From: CBDBKE01 sp965218055
Lineage (GTDB): Bacteria; Acidobacteriota; Terriglobia; JAJPHL01; JAPKYU01
DNA length: 64,000 bases
Direction of reading: 5' to 3'
Assembly (NCBI GenBank): GCA_965218055.1
Contig: CBDCKA010000001.1
Span: 434,001 to 498,000 of the forward strand
A program made the position numbers and the translations under genes. Numbering within the stretch: the stretch's first letter is position 1; each line of letters opens with the position of its first letter. The notes below the pieces were generated by a model, which was not told the origin of the DNA, made no database searches, and saw only the letters and a list, made by a program, of their open reading frames with translations. Below are positions 17,261 through 28,291 of the stretch, in pieces.

Positions 17261-18490
17261 ATGACTCGCCGCATCGTCGCCATCGTTTTCATTTTCGCCT
17301 GCACCGGGATCGCCTGGGCAATTCTGGGCGCCACCATTTTTTCCCGGACCTATGATTCTCGCTCCGCGCTGCGAGGCCGGGTGGTATCCAACTGGGGCGC
17401 ACCGCAGCAGCAGGCCCCGCCGGCAGCCTCCTATGAACGGGTCTTCTCCAGGAAGGTCGAGCGCGTGGAGCAGGGCAAGAACGTCGTTCGCACCGAACAG
17501 GAACGGGTGGTGACCCCGCTGCCACTGCTGAGCAGCCGGGTGGATGTGGGGTTGGATCTCGAGCACCGGCGCAAGGGTTTGCTCTGGTACAGCACCTACG
17601 AAGTTGCCTTCGCCGGCGCCTATGCGTTCCAGAACACCAGCGGCCGGGACGAGCAGGTCACCTTCGCGCTGGATTTTCCCGCTGCCCGGGCGATCTACGA
17701 TGACCTGTCGTTCCTGGTGGATGGCGTTCCGCTGGCGGTGAGGAACCGGAAAAACGCGGCCAGAGCGTCCACCACGGTACCTGCCGGAAAGACGGTGGTG
17801 CTCCAGGTCGGCTACCTTTCCCAGGGACTCGACAGCTGGCGGTATAGCTTCGGCGGCGAGGTGGCTCAGGTGCGCGACTTCAGGCTGAAGATGTCCACCA
17901 ACTTCAAGGATATCGATTTCCCGGCGGACACGCTCTCGCCCTCGGAAAAACGCGAGACGGGCGACGGCTGGGAGCTCACCTGGGCGTACAAGAACCTGGT
18001 CTCAGGCCTTCAGATTGGCATGGCGATGCCGGAGAAGCTGCAGCCCGGGCCGCTGGCGGGGCGAATCAGCTTTTTCGCGCCCGTGTCGCTCTTCTTCTTT
18101 TTTTTCCTGCTGTTCATCATCACCACCCTGCGGGCCATTGACCTGCATCCAATGAACTACTTCTTTCTGGCGTGCGCCTTCTTCTCGTTCCATCTGCTGC
18201 TGGCCTACCTGGCGGACCATGTCTCGATCCACGCCGCCTTCGCCATCTCGTCGGCGGTCTCCATTCTTCTGGTAGTGAGCTATCTGCGGCTGGTGGTCGG
18301 GATGCGCTTCGCGGCCCTGGAAGCCGGGACTGCTCAGTTAATCTACCTGATCCTGTTCTCCTACGCCTTCTTCTTCAAAGGCTTCACGGGGCTGGCGATC
18401 ACCATCGGCTCGATCCTGACCCTGTTCGTGGTGATGCAACTGACAGGACGCATCCGCTGGGCCGACAAGCTTGCCGGCAAACCAGCCTGA
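17261..18490 (+). CDS. CreD-like inner-membrane protein
   Basis: The 409-aa protein has one N-terminal membrane anchor (IVAIVFIFACTGIAWAIL), a ~250-residue extracytoplasmic beta-rich part, and a C-terminal block of about five helices starting LFFFFFLLFIITTLRAIDLH. The order, and the LHPMNYFFLACAFFSFHLL segment, match the CreD (inner membrane protein) family, whose members respond to envelope stress or colicins in enterobacteria. A GGAGG ribosome-binding site precedes ATG 17261. No regulator is next to it here. The exact role is unknown. Confidence 0.75.
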   Translation: MTRRIVAIVFIFACTGIAWAILGATIFSRTYDSRSALRGRVVSNWGAPQQQAPPAASYERVFSRKVERVEQGKNVVRTEQERVVTPLPLLSSRVDVGLDLEHRRKGLLWYSTYEVAFAGAYAFQNTSGRDEQVTFALDFPAARAIYDDLSFLVDGVPLAVRNRKNAARASTTVPAGKTVVLQVGYLSQGLDSWRYSFGGEVAQVRDFRLKMSTNFKDIDFPADTLSPSEKRETGDGWELTWAYKNLVSGLQIGMAMPEKLQPGPLAGRISFFAPVSLFFFFFLLFIITTLRAIDLHPMNYFFLACAFFSFHLLLAYLADHVSIHAAFAISSAVSILLVVSYLRLVVGMRFAALEAGTAQLIYLILFSYAFFFKGFTGLAITIGSILTLFVVMQLTGRIRWADKLAGKPA

Positions 18491-18699
18491 GCAACTTCTT
18501 TCTCTCCGAACCCCTGAAAGGCACGGGCTTGCCGAGGCCGGCCACAGGCATAGCTGGTGGGCAAGTGCACGGTGCGCAACGGCTTCCGATCCTGGGAATT
18601 TGACCGCTGTTTCCGCCATGAAGTAACATTGTTGGGTTAGGCATTCGCCGAAATTCTTACCTGTGGGGATATGTCTGCGGCGGGCTTGGGCTGAGGGAA

Positions 18700-21504
<2,805 letters not shown>

Positions 21505-21604
21505 CGTCACCTTCTGGGGCGGTGCAGGTTTATGGCCGTGGTGATCGCCCGCGGTTAAACCAAGTGAGCCGAAGTCAAGCGAGTTGAAGTCGAGTTGAGA
21601 GGCA

Positions 21605-22408
21605 ATGCCGGATAATTTCTCCGACAGCAATTCGAACCCGGAGCCGCAACCCGCTCCAGCTCAAATCCCGCCCGCCGATCCCCCCGCTACGGCAGTGAGC
21701 GTGGCCGAGCCTGCGCCGGCCAGCCCGCAACCCGGTTGGGGCTTGCTGGCGGTCCTGCCGGTGGTACTGTTCCTGCTGTTCCTGACCGCCCTGGGTATGA
21801 TGGCCCCTCCGGAGCCGCCTGCAGCAAGGGCCAATGTGGGGGCCATGTTAGTGCTGCAGAGCTTCCTCTATCTGATGCTGCTGCTTTACATCTATTCGGT
21901 GGTGCGATTCAAGCACCGATTGCCCTTCTGGGCTGGACTGCGCTGGCCACGGGCCACTGGCACGCCCGTAGGAAAGTTCGTGATTATTGGTGCAGCTCTG
22001 GCTGTGCTGGTGCAGATACTGTGGCAGCCCAGCAAAACCGAACTGCCTATCGAGCGGCTGTTCCACAGCCAGGAAGCGGTCTACCTACTGGCGGCCTTCG
22101 GCATCCTGGTAGCGCCGCTGGTGGAGGAGGTCATTTTCCGCGGCTTCCTGTTTGCCGCGCTCGAGCGGGCCTGGGGGCTGCGTTCAGCCGTGTGGAGCAC
22201 CTCGGTGCTGTTCGCCGCCATCCACGTCCCGCAACTGCGCGGCGGAGTGGCAGCGATGGTGGCCATCTTTAGCGTCGGCCTGGCGTTCTCCTGGATCCGC
22301 GCACGGACCGGCTCTCTGGCTCCGCCCTATTTCATGCACCTGGCGTACAACTCAACCCTGTTCGTCCTGCTCTATTTCGCGACCGAGGGTTTCCGCCAGC
22401 TCGGCTGA
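21605..22408 (+). CDS. CPBP-family intramembrane metalloprotease
   Basis: The 267-aa protein has a Pro-rich cytoplasmic N-terminus (~45 aa), then about seven hydrophobic helices. The ABI/CPBP catalytic motifs are visible: EEVIFRGFLFAAL (EExxxR type) and SVLFAAIHVPQ (FxxxH), with a third segment HLAYNS near the end. These coordinate the zinc or activate water in Rce1-like membrane proteases. The substrate is unknown; bacterial members process prenylated or bacteriocin-like peptides, or simply have unknown roles. The gene ends just before a large inverted repeat. Confidence 0.9.
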   Translation: MPDNFSDSNSNPEPQPAPAQIPPADPPATAVSVAEPAPASPQPGWGLLAVLPVVLFLLFLTALGMMAPPEPPAARANVGAMLVLQSFLYLMLLLYIYSVVRFKHRLPFWAGLRWPRATGTPVGKFVIIGAALAVLVQILWQPSKTELPIERLFHSQEAVYLLAAFGILVAPLVEEVIFRGFLFAALERAWGLRSAVWSTSVLFAAIHVPQLRGGVAAMVAIFSVGLAFSWIRARTGSLAPPYFMHLAYNSTLFVLLYFATEGFRQLG

Positions 22409-22423
22409 ACAATATGAAAAGAG

Positions 22424-22497
22424 AACACGAATACACCAAGGCACGAAGATCACAAAGTGGTTTCTTTGTGGCCTTTGAGTCTTTGTGTCTTCGTGTT
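22424..22497. repeat. Imperfect inverted repeat, REP-like
   Basis: The left arm (AACACGAATACACCAAGGCA and the following CGAAGATCACAAAG) is the reverse complement, with a few mismatches, of the right arm ending CTTTGTGTCTTCGTGTT. Similar palindromes rich in CTTTGTG/CTTCGTG are scattered in many environmental bacterial genomes. It lies between the CPBP protease and mtnA genes, where it could end transcription of the first. No transposase is nearby. Confidence 0.7.
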
Positions 22498-22548
22498 GGT
22501 TTTTAACTTGTAAGGTTGTCTTTATCGGTGGTTTGACTTCGGCTTGCC

Positions 22549-23607
22549 ATGGTGAAAACGATTGAGTGGACCGAGGCCGGGGTGGTGATGATTGACCAGA
22601 CCCGGCTGCCGCGCGAGGAAGTTTACGTAACCTGCCGCAACTACCGCGAGGTAGCGGAGGCGATCCGCATGATGGTGATCCGAGGAGCGCCGGCCATCGG
22701 TGTCGCGGCGGCGATGGGCCTGGCGCTGGCCGTGCGCCAGGCGCACGCGGCCCAGGTCGCCGACCTGGAGCGCGCGCTGGAAGAAGCCGCCGCAACAATT
22801 GGCGCCACACGTCCCACGGCGGTCAATCTGTTTTGGGCAATTCGTCGGATGAAGGAGCGCTTCGCGCAGTCGAAGCAGGCCGGCTGCAACGTGGAGCAGA
22901 TTCGTCAGGCAATGGTCGCCGAGGCGCTGCAGGTGCTGCAGGAAGACATCGCTGGCAATGAGGCGATCGGCCGGCATGGCGCTCAGTTGCTGGCCGGCGG
23001 CAAGAGCGTGCTGACCCACTGCAATGCTGGAGGGCTGGCCACGGGTGGCTACGGAACAGCGCTGGGAGTGATCCGCGCGGCGGCCGCCGGCGGTCACCCG
23101 CCGCACGTGTTCAGTTGCGAGACGCGTCCGTTCCTGCAGGGCGCGCGGCTCACCGTTTGGGAACTGCAGAAGGACAGCATCCCGGCGACACTGATCACCG
23201 ACAGCATGGCTGGGCACATTCTGAAAAGCGGCCGCGCGGACTGCGTGATCGTGGGTGCCGACCGCATCGCCGCCAACGGCGACGTCGCCAACAAGATCGG
23301 GACCTACTCGCTGGCCGTGCTGGCCAAAGAGAACGACGTCCCCTTCTACGTGGCCGCGCCGCTTTCCACCGTGGACCTCAGCCTGGCTTCAGGCGAGGAG
23401 ATCCCCATCGAGCAGCGGCCGGCGCAGGAAGTCACGCACGTCGGCGGAGTGCCGGTAGCCCCGGAAGGCACAAACGTGGAAAACCCGGCCTTCGATGTGA
23501 CCCCGAATCGCTACGTCACCGCCATCATCACCGAACGAGGCATCGCCCGTCCTCCCTACCGCGAGAGCCTTGTCTACCTGGCCTCAGCGCGAGACACGTC
23601 TCCATAG
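22549..23607 (+). CDS. mtnA: S-methyl-5-thioribose-1-phosphate isomerase
   Basis: The 352-aa product has the family landmarks MVIRGAPAIGVAAAMG, THCNAGGLATGGYGTALG (with the catalytic Cys) and GADRIAANGDVANKIGT (with the catalytic Asp). It converts methylthioribose-1-phosphate to methylthioribulose-1-phosphate in the methionine salvage pathway, in the cytoplasm. Other salvage genes are not adjacent; the class II aldolase at 14355 belongs to the same superfamily as MtnB but sits in a shell operon. The start ATG 22549 is placed right before the conserved KTIEWTEAGVVMIDQ. Confidence 0.96.
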   Translation: MVKTIEWTEAGVVMIDQTRLPREEVYVTCRNYREVAEAIRMMVIRGAPAIGVAAAMGLALAVRQAHAAQVADLERALEEAAATIGATRPTAVNLFWAIRRMKERFAQSKQAGCNVEQIRQAMVAEALQVLQEDIAGNEAIGRHGAQLLAGGKSVLTHCNAGGLATGGYGTALGVIRAAAAGGHPPHVFSCETRPFLQGARLTVWELQKDSIPATLITDSMAGHILKSGRADCVIVGADRIAANGDVANKIGTYSLAVLAKENDVPFYVAAPLSTVDLSLASGEEIPIEQRPAQEVTHVGGVPVAPEGTNVENPAFDVTPNRYVTAIITERGIARPPYRESLVYLASARDTSP

Positions 23608-23721
23608 CCACTGTCAGTGGTATTCTGGGCTTTCTTGGTTCGCATGGGCGGCGAGGTTGTTGTGCTAACCACGCCGTGGGATGCTGCCCGGGACGCGCTC
23701 ACAGGCTGCGGAGGATCACCT

Positions 23722-24227
23722 ATGTGTCATCTAAGAATAGTTTCGATCGTCCTTGCTTTCTGGTCGTTGGTCGCCACGGCTTCGAGCGCCACGGCGTCAA
23801 ACATTGCGGAAAAGAAGTTTCCCTTCCCATCACCTCTTCAGTGGAAAAGTGGGAAGGCGGAGATCTCACTGATCGCTCTAGCGTGGGGTCCGGCAAATTC
23901 TCCCGAGATGATTTCTAAAGGACGTGAGAAACAGCCCCGGGAACAACCGGGATTCTTCTCGGATCGCACCTATGCAATCGCCCTCGGAAGTTCGCTAAGC
24001 GTTCGGGCTTTGTTACTCCTCCATCCCCCTTGGAGGTGGGCGACAGGACGTTCTACGCCTACGGCCCGGGCGGCGGCGGAGTGTGCTATGCCGACCGGTA
24101 TTTCTTCAACTTGCGAGGGAATACTCTCTCCGTGGATTTTGCCGGCCCTTGCGTCAACTCCAAGACGCCGACCAAGGAAATCAAGGCGCTCGAGCCTCTG
24201 GTCCTTGGCAGTTTGCGCGTCTTCTAG
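23722..24227 (+). pseudogene. Exported hypothetical protein with one frameshift
   Basis: An ATG at 23722 preceded by GGAGG opens a frame with a signal peptide (RIVSIVLAFWSLVATASSATA) that continues to RTYAIALG at ~23987. The coding signal then continues one frame over (KFAKRSGFVTPPSPLEVG, then DRTFYAYGPGGGG, then CYADRYFFNL) to TAG 24225-24227. One missing base near 23986-23988 joins the two into a protein of about 168 aa. The domain is not recognised. Either the gene has decayed or the sequence has an error at this spot. Confidence 0.6.
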
Positions 24228-24304
24228 CTGATTGAAGGTCGTTCACCCCAGCCTGCAGCGACTCATTTGGAATCATCTGAGTCCGGAGGAGCGCAGGCGT
24301 GGAA

Positions 24305-25051
24305 TTACGCCGTTCCGCGGCGTTGGCGGAGGGCTTCAAAAAAAGCAATGCCTGCAGCTACCGAGACGTTCAGCGTGGCCAATCGGCCTGCGACAGGGAT
24401 AAAGGTGAGGAAATCGCACTTCTGGCGCGTCTGCTGGTGCAGGCCGCCTCCCTCGGCGCCCAACACCAGGACAGTGGGACCGGTCAGGTCCACCTCGTAT
24501 AACTTCTTTTGGGCGCGCTCGTCCAGACCGACAATCCAATAGCCGCGGCGTTTCAAATCCTCGAGGGCACGACCTAGATTGGTGACCCGCGCTACGGGAA
24601 GGTACTCGATGGCGCCAGCGGCCGCCTTGGCCGCAGCCGGGGTCAGGCCTGCGGCTCGCCGCTCGGGAATCACCACCGCGTCGGCGCCAGCAGCGTGGGC
24701 GCTGCGGATGATCGCGCCCAGGTTGTGCGGGTCTTCTATGCCATCCAGCGCCACCAGCAGGCCGCGACGGCCAGCCTCGGCATGCTCCAGCCGTTCCAGC
24801 ATGGTCTCCAGTTCCGCGTAGGAGTGCGCCCCGGCCACTGCCAGCACGCCCTGGTGCACTGCGCCCGGCGCCAGCCGGTCCAGTTGCATGCGCGTTTCCC
24901 GACGCACGGGAACCCCGGCACGGCGGCACAGATCCAGAATCTCGCGCAATCGTGCAGAGGGCTTATGCTGCTCCTCGACGTGCACGCGCTCGAGCGGGCG
25001 ACCGGCGCGCAACGCTTCGCGAACGGCGTGGATTCCGGCAATGGTAGTCAT
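24305..25051 (-). CDS. rlmB: 23S rRNA 2'-O-methyltransferase of the TrmH/SpoU family
   Basis: The 248-aa protein has an N-terminal substrate-binding domain (IAGIHAVREALRAGRPLERV) and a SPOUT knot domain with motif 1 DGIEDPHNLGAIIRSA, motif 2 LVLGAEGGGLH and motif 3 RLATLNVSVAAGIAFFEAL. The best match in pattern is RlmB, which methylates the ribose of G2251 in 23S rRNA; other SpoU methylases are possible. It lies 25 bp downstream of gltX on the same strand, so the two are probably cotranscribed. Confidence 0.92.
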   Translation of the reverse strand: MTTIAGIHAVREALRAGRPLERVHVEEQHKPSARLREILDLCRRAGVPVRRETRMQLDRLAPGAVHQGVLAVAGAHSYAELETMLERLEHAEAGRRGLLVALDGIEDPHNLGAIIRSAHAAGADAVVIPERRAAGLTPAAAKAAAGAIEYLPVARVTNLGRALEDLKRRGYWIVGLDERAQKKLYEVDLTGPTVLVLGAEGGGLHQQTRQKCDFLTFIPVAGRLATLNVSVAAGIAFFEALRQRRGTA

Positions 25052-25076
25052 GGGCGTGCCAAGCCGGGTGACCCCC

Positions 25077-26609
25077 TTAAGGTTGCTGCTGCGAGCGAAA
25101 TTCGCGCGCGAATTCCTCCAGGCGTTGCCGGGCGCTCTTTACCTGACGGGGCAGAGACAGGCGGCTGCCCGCCTCCAGCAACGGAATCAGCTTGTCCAGT
25201 TCGGGCCCCGAAGCATGGCCGGTGATCGCCACCCGCACCGGGTGGAACAGGCGCTTGCCTTTCTGCTTCGTCTCCCGCTTGACGTCGGCCATGATCTGGC
25301 GGAAGCGTTCCATGGTTAACTCGGGGGTTAGCTCGCCGGTCAACTCGCCGTCGGCCAGTGCATGGTGCAGGAAACTGGTCAGCACCTCCGCGGCTCCCGG
25401 CTTGGCCAGCACTTCCTGGTTAGGCGGAAGTCGCAGGGCCGCGGCCGCGTCGTAGGCAAAGATCAGCTCGGTGCGCTCGGGCAACTGGCTCAGGTGGTCT
25501 ACCGAGGGCAGAACCGTTTCCAACAGGCTCTGCAGCCAAGCGTGTGTCGGGGGGTCTGGCGTTTCCCCAACCAGCCCTGCCTGCTGGAAGACGCCAACGG
25601 CCAGCCACAGCACCCGCTCCGGCTCGGTCTGCTTTAAATAATGCCGATTCAGCCAGTACAGCTTGTCGGGAGCGAAAACTGCCGGACTCTTCGTGACCTG
25701 GTTCAGGCCGAAGGCCTGGACCAGCCCCGCTGTCGGGAAGATTTCCTGGTTGCTTTCGCCCGGTGACCAACCCAGCAGCGCCAGATAGTTCACCAGCGCT
25801 TCCGGCAGGACGCCGAGTCGGCGGAAATGCCCTACCGAGGTGGCGCCGTGCCGCTTGCTCAGGCGGGTGTGGTCATCGCCCAGAATGGTGGACAGGTGCG
25901 CAAACTCGGGCGTCTCCCAACCCAGCGCCTGATAGACGGCCACCTGACGAGGTGTGTTCGACAGGTGGTCATCGCCCCGAATCACGTGGGTGATCGCCAT
26001 CAGGCCGTCGTCTATCACCACGGCGTAGTTGTAGGCGGCCGTCCCGTCGGAGCGCAACAGGATGGGGTCGCCGATCACCTCGTGGGGAAATTCCAACTCG
26101 CCGTGGACCAGGTCATGGAAGCGGATGGGGTGCGGGAGAATTCTCAGCCGGATCGAAGCGGCCTCGCCCCGGCTGCGGCGTGCCTGGGCTTCGGCCGGGG
26201 GGATGTCGCGGCAGCGTCCTGCGTACATCGGCTGGCGACCCGCAGCCAGCGCTGTCTTTCGGTCCGCCTCCAGTTGCTGCGGGCTGCAGAAACAGTGATA
26301 GGCCGAGCCGGCATCAATCAGTTGCTCGCCGTATTTCCGGTATAGGGAAAGCCGTTCGGACTGCCGGTAGGGACCGCGCGGGCCACCGAGGTCGGGACCT
26401 TCGTCCCAGTCCAGGGCAAGCCAGCGCAGGTCGCCGACTAATTGAGCCTCGAAGCCCGGCTCGGAGCGCTCGGCATCGGTATCCTCGATGCGCAGGATGA
26501 GGACGCCACCCCGCTGCCGCACAAACAGCCAATTGAACAGCGCCGTGCGCGCGTTGCCCACGTGCAATTGCCCAGTAGGGCTGGGGGCAAAACGCACGCG
26601 CGCCGGCAT
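25077..26609 (-). CDS. gltX: Glutamyl-tRNA synthetase
   Basis: From ATG 26609 the product has 510 aa. The class I signature is RFAPSPTGQLHVGNART (HIGH equivalent), and the KMSKS loop is LSKRH in DDHTRLSKRHGATSV. A further 26 in-frame codons upstream lack similarity and were left out. It charges tRNA-Glu (and perhaps tRNA-Gln, if a GatCAB route exists) in the cytoplasm. The C-terminal anticodon-binding part is complete. The gene is followed closely by rlmB. Confidence 0.97.
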   Translation of the reverse strand: MPARVRFAPSPTGQLHVGNARTALFNWLFVRQRGGVLILRIEDTDAERSEPGFEAQLVGDLRWLALDWDEGPDLGGPRGPYRQSERLSLYRKYGEQLIDAGSAYHCFCSPQQLEADRKTALAAGRQPMYAGRCRDIPPAEAQARRSRGEAASIRLRILPHPIRFHDLVHGELEFPHEVIGDPILLRSDGTAAYNYAVVIDDGLMAITHVIRGDDHLSNTPRQVAVYQALGWETPEFAHLSTILGDDHTRLSKRHGATSVGHFRRLGVLPEALVNYLALLGWSPGESNQEIFPTAGLVQAFGLNQVTKSPAVFAPDKLYWLNRHYLKQTEPERVLWLAVGVFQQAGLVGETPDPPTHAWLQSLLETVLPSVDHLSQLPERTELIFAYDAAAALRLPPNQEVLAKPGAAEVLTSFLHHALADGELTGELTPELTMERFRQIMADVKRETKQKGKRLFHPVRVAITGHASGPELDKLIPLLEAGSRLSLPRQVKSARQRLEEFAREFRSQQQP

Positions 26610-26702
26610 GGCTCCATTATGACACGTGGCAGCTTTTGGTGTTGCCTGTTGGGAGTGCCGCGGGGTTACAGCCGGGGCGGAGGCCACAACGAGGGGCCAG
26701 CT

Positions 26703-27299
26703 TCAGGACGGGCCAGCAGGCCGCTTGAGCAGGCTGTCCACGACCTGAACAAGTTCCTCCGCGGAAGGCAGATCGCCCGTACGAGCGCTGCGATGCAGCC
26801 ACAGGATGTTGCCGCCCCGGGCCATGAGCGCCGCGCCGGGCAGTTGCCGCACGTCGCTGTGGGTCTGCAACGCACCGCTTACGCTGTTGCTGCAGCCGGC
26901 TTGGCGAGCTTGCACCCGACGCTGGCGCAGGTCCGCTGAAGCAAAGATCATCTTCCGCCAGGAGGTGCGCTCCAGGCGCATGGCCCGATAGCTCTGCTTG
27001 GCCGGGTCGCCGATCGAGATCGCCGCCAGCCCGTGCCGCCCACAGAAGCGGGCGGCTTCTTCCGCAGTCCCCTGGACTACACAGGCCAGCCGCACCCCAC
27101 GCCGTTCGAACTCAGCCAACTTCTCGCGCAACTGCGCCAGTATCTCGATATAGAACTGTCAGCCGAAGTGTCGAAGCCAGACGACCATCGCCGGCCCCTC
27201 GGCCCACAGTTCCGCCAAGCGGCGGGTCTCTCCCTGCAGGCCGGAGTAAGTAAAATCGGGAGCCGGGCTACCCACCGTCACAGAAGAGGCTGTCGGCAT
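26703..27299 (-). CDS. Peroxiredoxin-like protein, candidate selenoprotein (in-frame TGA read as Sec47)
   Basis: The ATG at 27299 has a GGAGG ribosome-binding site 6 bp upstream. The frame reads VTVGSPAPDFTYSGLQG, then MVVWLRHFG, then TGA (27161-27159), then QFYIEILAQLREKLAEFERR with no other stop to 26703, for 198 residues. In AhpC/TSA-type proteins the residue after RHFG is the peroxidatic Cys (RHFGCxFC), so the TGA replaces exactly the catalytic position, as Sec does in bacterial Prx-like selenoproteins. The second Cys of that motif is Tyr here. The rest (GDPAKQSYRAMRLERTSW; RGGNILWLHRSARTGDLP) keeps the fold. A GC-rich hairpin just after the TGA fits a bacterial SECIS. If not Sec, this is a nonsense-mutated pseudogene. 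Confidence 0.72.
27123..27140 (-). promoter_or_regulatory. Candidate bacterial SECIS hairpin
   Basis: Counting from the base after the TGA, nucleotides 19-36 (CUGGCGC-AGUU-GCGCGAG) fold into a stem of four G-C pairs, one G-G mismatch and two more pairs, with the loop AGUU. The loop begins 25 nt after the UGA and has a G in its first two positions. Both fit the published consensus for bacterial SECIS elements (short apical loop, 16-37 nt from the UGA). The hairpin lies inside the coding sequence, as it must in bacteria. The fold was judged by eye, not calculated. Confidence 0.5.
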
Positions 27300-27411
27300 G
27301 ATTCCTCCAGATCTGGTTGGCGCGGTACCAGCCAAAGCTTGCACGCCCAAAGCCTGCACGCGAGGCTATCGTCGTTTCGCTGTCAAGCGAGAAAGCGCAA
27401 GGTGCAGCGTC

Positions 27412-28233
27412 TCACTTCTTCAAGCCTAGCGCTGTCTCCAGCGCCTGGCGAGCCTCGGTGGCCAGCTCTTGCGGGTCGCGTTTCCAGTACTCGGGGCGGG
27501 GCACCTCGACCGAGGCCAAGCGGTCATAGCCGATCGCATTCAGTTCCTGCCAGATCCTGCCGAGGGGCAGCGAGCCGGCGCCGGGAAGCAGCCGGTGCTC
27601 GTTCTGCAGTTTCGCTCGCGGCAGGTTTTCACAGTCGCTCACCTGGAAGATGAGCAGCTTGGCTGCTTCCATGCGGCGCAGCGAGGCCCAGGAGGAACCG
27701 CCGGCGTGGAAATGGAAAGTGTCCAGCACCAGGCCCACGTCGGGACGGTCCAGTTCGGAGATGATTCCCCAGGCTTGCTCCAGAGTGCGGACCGAACACG
27801 ATGGGTCTGAAAGGAATTCGAAGCCGAGCTTGACTCCATCGGCCGAAGCGATGTCCGCCAGCGCTTCCAGCACGCTGACCGACTCCTCCTTCACTTCCCC
27901 GTCGGTGACGCCCACCGGACGCGCCCCGGGACTGGCAACCAGCACTTCGCAGCCGATCTCCCCGGCCAAGCGCGCCAACTGGCGGTATTCGCGCTCCACG
28001 CGTTCCCACTGGTCGCCTGCGTAGGTGATCCCTTCCACCGAGACGATGCTCAGCGGGCGCACCTGGGCTGTTTCCAGCATTTGCACCAGCTCGGCCGCGG
28101 TGCCCGATTGCAGGAATTTCTGCAGCTTCGCTGCGCTCAGCTCCAGCAGGGAAAACCCGGCCTGCCGAGCCAGTTGAATATCGGTCGGCAGGTCGGCCTG
28201 CATGGTGGTCGTTCCGCTTAACGCCCGAAGCAT
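27412..28233 (-). CDS. Sugar phosphate isomerase/epimerase (xylose-isomerase-like TIM barrel)
   Basis: The 273-aa protein starts at ATG 28233 with GGAGA upstream. The AP-endonuclease-2-like metal-site segments are visible: LGFEFLSDPS (Glu), VGLVLDTFHFHAGGSSW (Asp, His), IFQVSDCEN and LPGAGSLPLG near the C-terminus. The DxxHFxAGGSSW loop also occurs in the protein at 9703-10596. Family members isomerise or epimerise keto sugars, or dehydrate inosose; the substrate here is unknown. It is upstream of the peroxiredoxin-like gene on the same strand, ~110 bp away. Confidence 0.82.
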   Translation of the reverse strand: MLRALSGTTTMQADLPTDIQLARQAGFSLLELSAAKLQKFLQSGTAAELVQMLETAQVRPLSIVSVEGITYAGDQWERVEREYRQLARLAGEIGCEVLVASPGARPVGVTDGEVKEESVSVLEALADIASADGVKLGFEFLSDPSCSVRTLEQAWGIISELDRPDVGLVLDTFHFHAGGSSWASLRRMEAAKLLIFQVSDCENLPRAKLQNEHRLLPGAGSLPLGRIWQELNAIGYDRLASVEVPRPEYWKRDPQELATEARQALETALGLKK

Positions 28234-28291
28234 GATTCTCCTTCTAGCCTAGCGATTCCGCACGAACTGCGGACCAATGCCAACCAACTCA

